This document shows positions 62,742 through 64,000 of a stretch of DNA of 64,000 bases, piece by piece (positions within the stretch are counted from its first letter, which is position 1; every line of letters begins with the position of its first letter). The stretch covers positions 2,049,345 to 2,113,344 of the forward strand of contig NC_132881.1 in assembly GCF_030463535.1 (NCBI RefSeq), in the 5' to 3' direction. The translations under genes were made by a program, and so were the position numbers. This DNA comes from Salminus brasiliensis (taxonomy: Eukaryota; Chordata; Actinopteri; Characiformes; Bryconidae). The notes below the pieces were generated by a model. That model searched no databases, had not been told where the DNA came from, and saw nothing but the letters and a program-made list of their open reading frames with translations.

Positions 62742-64000
62742 TTATTTTTTTGTTGTTGTTGTAGTCATGGTGACATCTGTTGCCATTCACCACCATTGTA
62801 AATAAACCAGAGTATTTCACACCAAACCCACCTTAATGAGAGTTCCCATCTCAACCTCTGAATTATGCAGAAACATTAAAAAAATAATTTAATCTCCTCT
62901 TAAAAACGTTTACACGTTATTTATATTTGTAACATATCACATTATTTTTGCATGATGTGAATTTGAGTATAATAAATTCAGCAAAAGTGTAGCGATGACG
63001 AGTAAAGGCACGATAAAAACATGTAACAGTAATACAGACTTTGTTTACTTTGATTAAACAGACACTACATGAGGGTTTTCTCATAAGAAATAATAATACA
63101 CAACTATGTACTAATACATATAATACATGATAAACTGATGAGAAACTGCAGCTTTCCCCAGTTCAGTTCAGTTCAGTTCCACACAGCACTGTTCACTTGG
63201 AAACCCATCAAAGATCCAGCCCAAAGCTTAACAGCTGTAATGTCAGGTTGCCAGATTTTGATAAGTCACCCCCTTGTGAATGCTGAGTACAAAACAGACG
63301 GCGCTCAAACACCTGTTAAAATGACACTTACGTAATAATAATAACACAGTAACGCCTTTAAGGCCTTTATGTAACATAAAGCATATATGAGTGTAAATGT
63401 GAGCAGTGGACCTGAACATTAATTTCAGCCTCAGAGAAAAAGCGCACTGAAGTTCATTCAAATTAGTATATAAACATACACACCTATATATGAATAAATA
63501 TAATTTACATACAATATTAATAAAACATACATCAACACAGTTCAGTCCTTCAGTCTGATTACTTTTTCAGGTGATATGTTTTTTGAATGTGTTTTTTATT
63601 AATGATGAGTGAATTCAATGCAGCACTTTTCAGTGGAAGAGAAGCCTTTTCTTGCAGTCGGTATAGGGAATGAACACCAATGGAAAGCCTCATCTAATCT
63701 GCAGGAAAACCCTTTTCTTATGCATACAATTGTATTCATTTCATATTATTTTTTGGTTCGTTTTATTTAATTATTTTAAATAACTTTTACCTGAAAGGCA
63801 GTAAGGGTTAAAGTGGGTTGGATGGGAGGAGTTCTAAGTTCATTAAAAATGAAGAAACTACAGCAAACGATTTCATAAAACTGTTTTGGAGGGTTGTGAT
63901 GTTGATGGAATCGAACATATGCTATCCTTAGTCCTGTGACAAGCAGGCCGTTAGAGCTGTGAAGCTGTCTACATGTTTGCGTCTGAGAAAGAAGGGAAAG
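62742..64000. other. Right end of the window, no gene recognised
   Basis: AT-rich sequence with a short GTTCA repeat (63160-63178) and no convincing exon on either strand. Confidence 0.55.

Overview
The window looks like nuclear DNA of a ray-finned fish. Genes are split into short exons with GT-AG introns. The spacers hold long CA, GA and AAT microsatellites, a full-length Tc1 transposon, tRNA-derived SINEs and many small non-autonomous DNA transposons. The SINE and transposon families suggest an ostariophysan, perhaps a characiform; that is an inference from remembered repeat types, and the species cannot be fixed from this sequence.

Five protein genes can be read exon by exon. From left to right: the first four coding exons of vti1b (minus, 4252 down to 629, last part outside the window); a complete rdh12 (plus, 5279-10190, 7 exons, 312 aa); a complete zfyve26 (minus, 40141 down to 15080, 40 coding exons, about 2572 aa); a complete galectin-related gene of the lgalsl type (plus, 44433-47607, 4 exons, 149 aa); and a complete plek2 (minus, 56984 down to 51844, 9 exons, 361 aa). 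In every reconstruction the exon phases match across each intron and the coding total divides by three. Beyond plek2, 57341-60592 holds two or three exon-like pieces on the minus strand that I could not assign. The right end is dominated by an intact Tc1 element (61145-62739).

The order VTI1B-RDH12-ZFYVE26 with PLEK2 nearby matches human 14q24, including the tail-to-tail RDH12/ZFYVE26 pair. vti1b and rdh12 are head to head across about 1 kb and both sides carry ZNF143-like motifs. zfyve26 and lgalsl are also head to head, about 4.3 kb apart between start codons. The lgalsl-type gene beside plek2 is notable because human LGALSL lies in 2p14, the region of PLEK, the paralogue of PLEK2.

The genes do not form a pathway. 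They encode an endosomal SNARE (vti1b), a retinal reductase (rdh12), a PI3P-binding lysosome and autophagy protein (zfyve26), a non-classical galectin (lgalsl) and a phosphoinositide-binding cytoskeletal adaptor (plek2). No bacterial-type system, CRISPR array or new multigene system was found. The observations most worth checking are the regulatory motifs, the microsatellites that form splice-site tracts, the lgalsl-plek2 linkage, the unassigned exons and the repeat structures.
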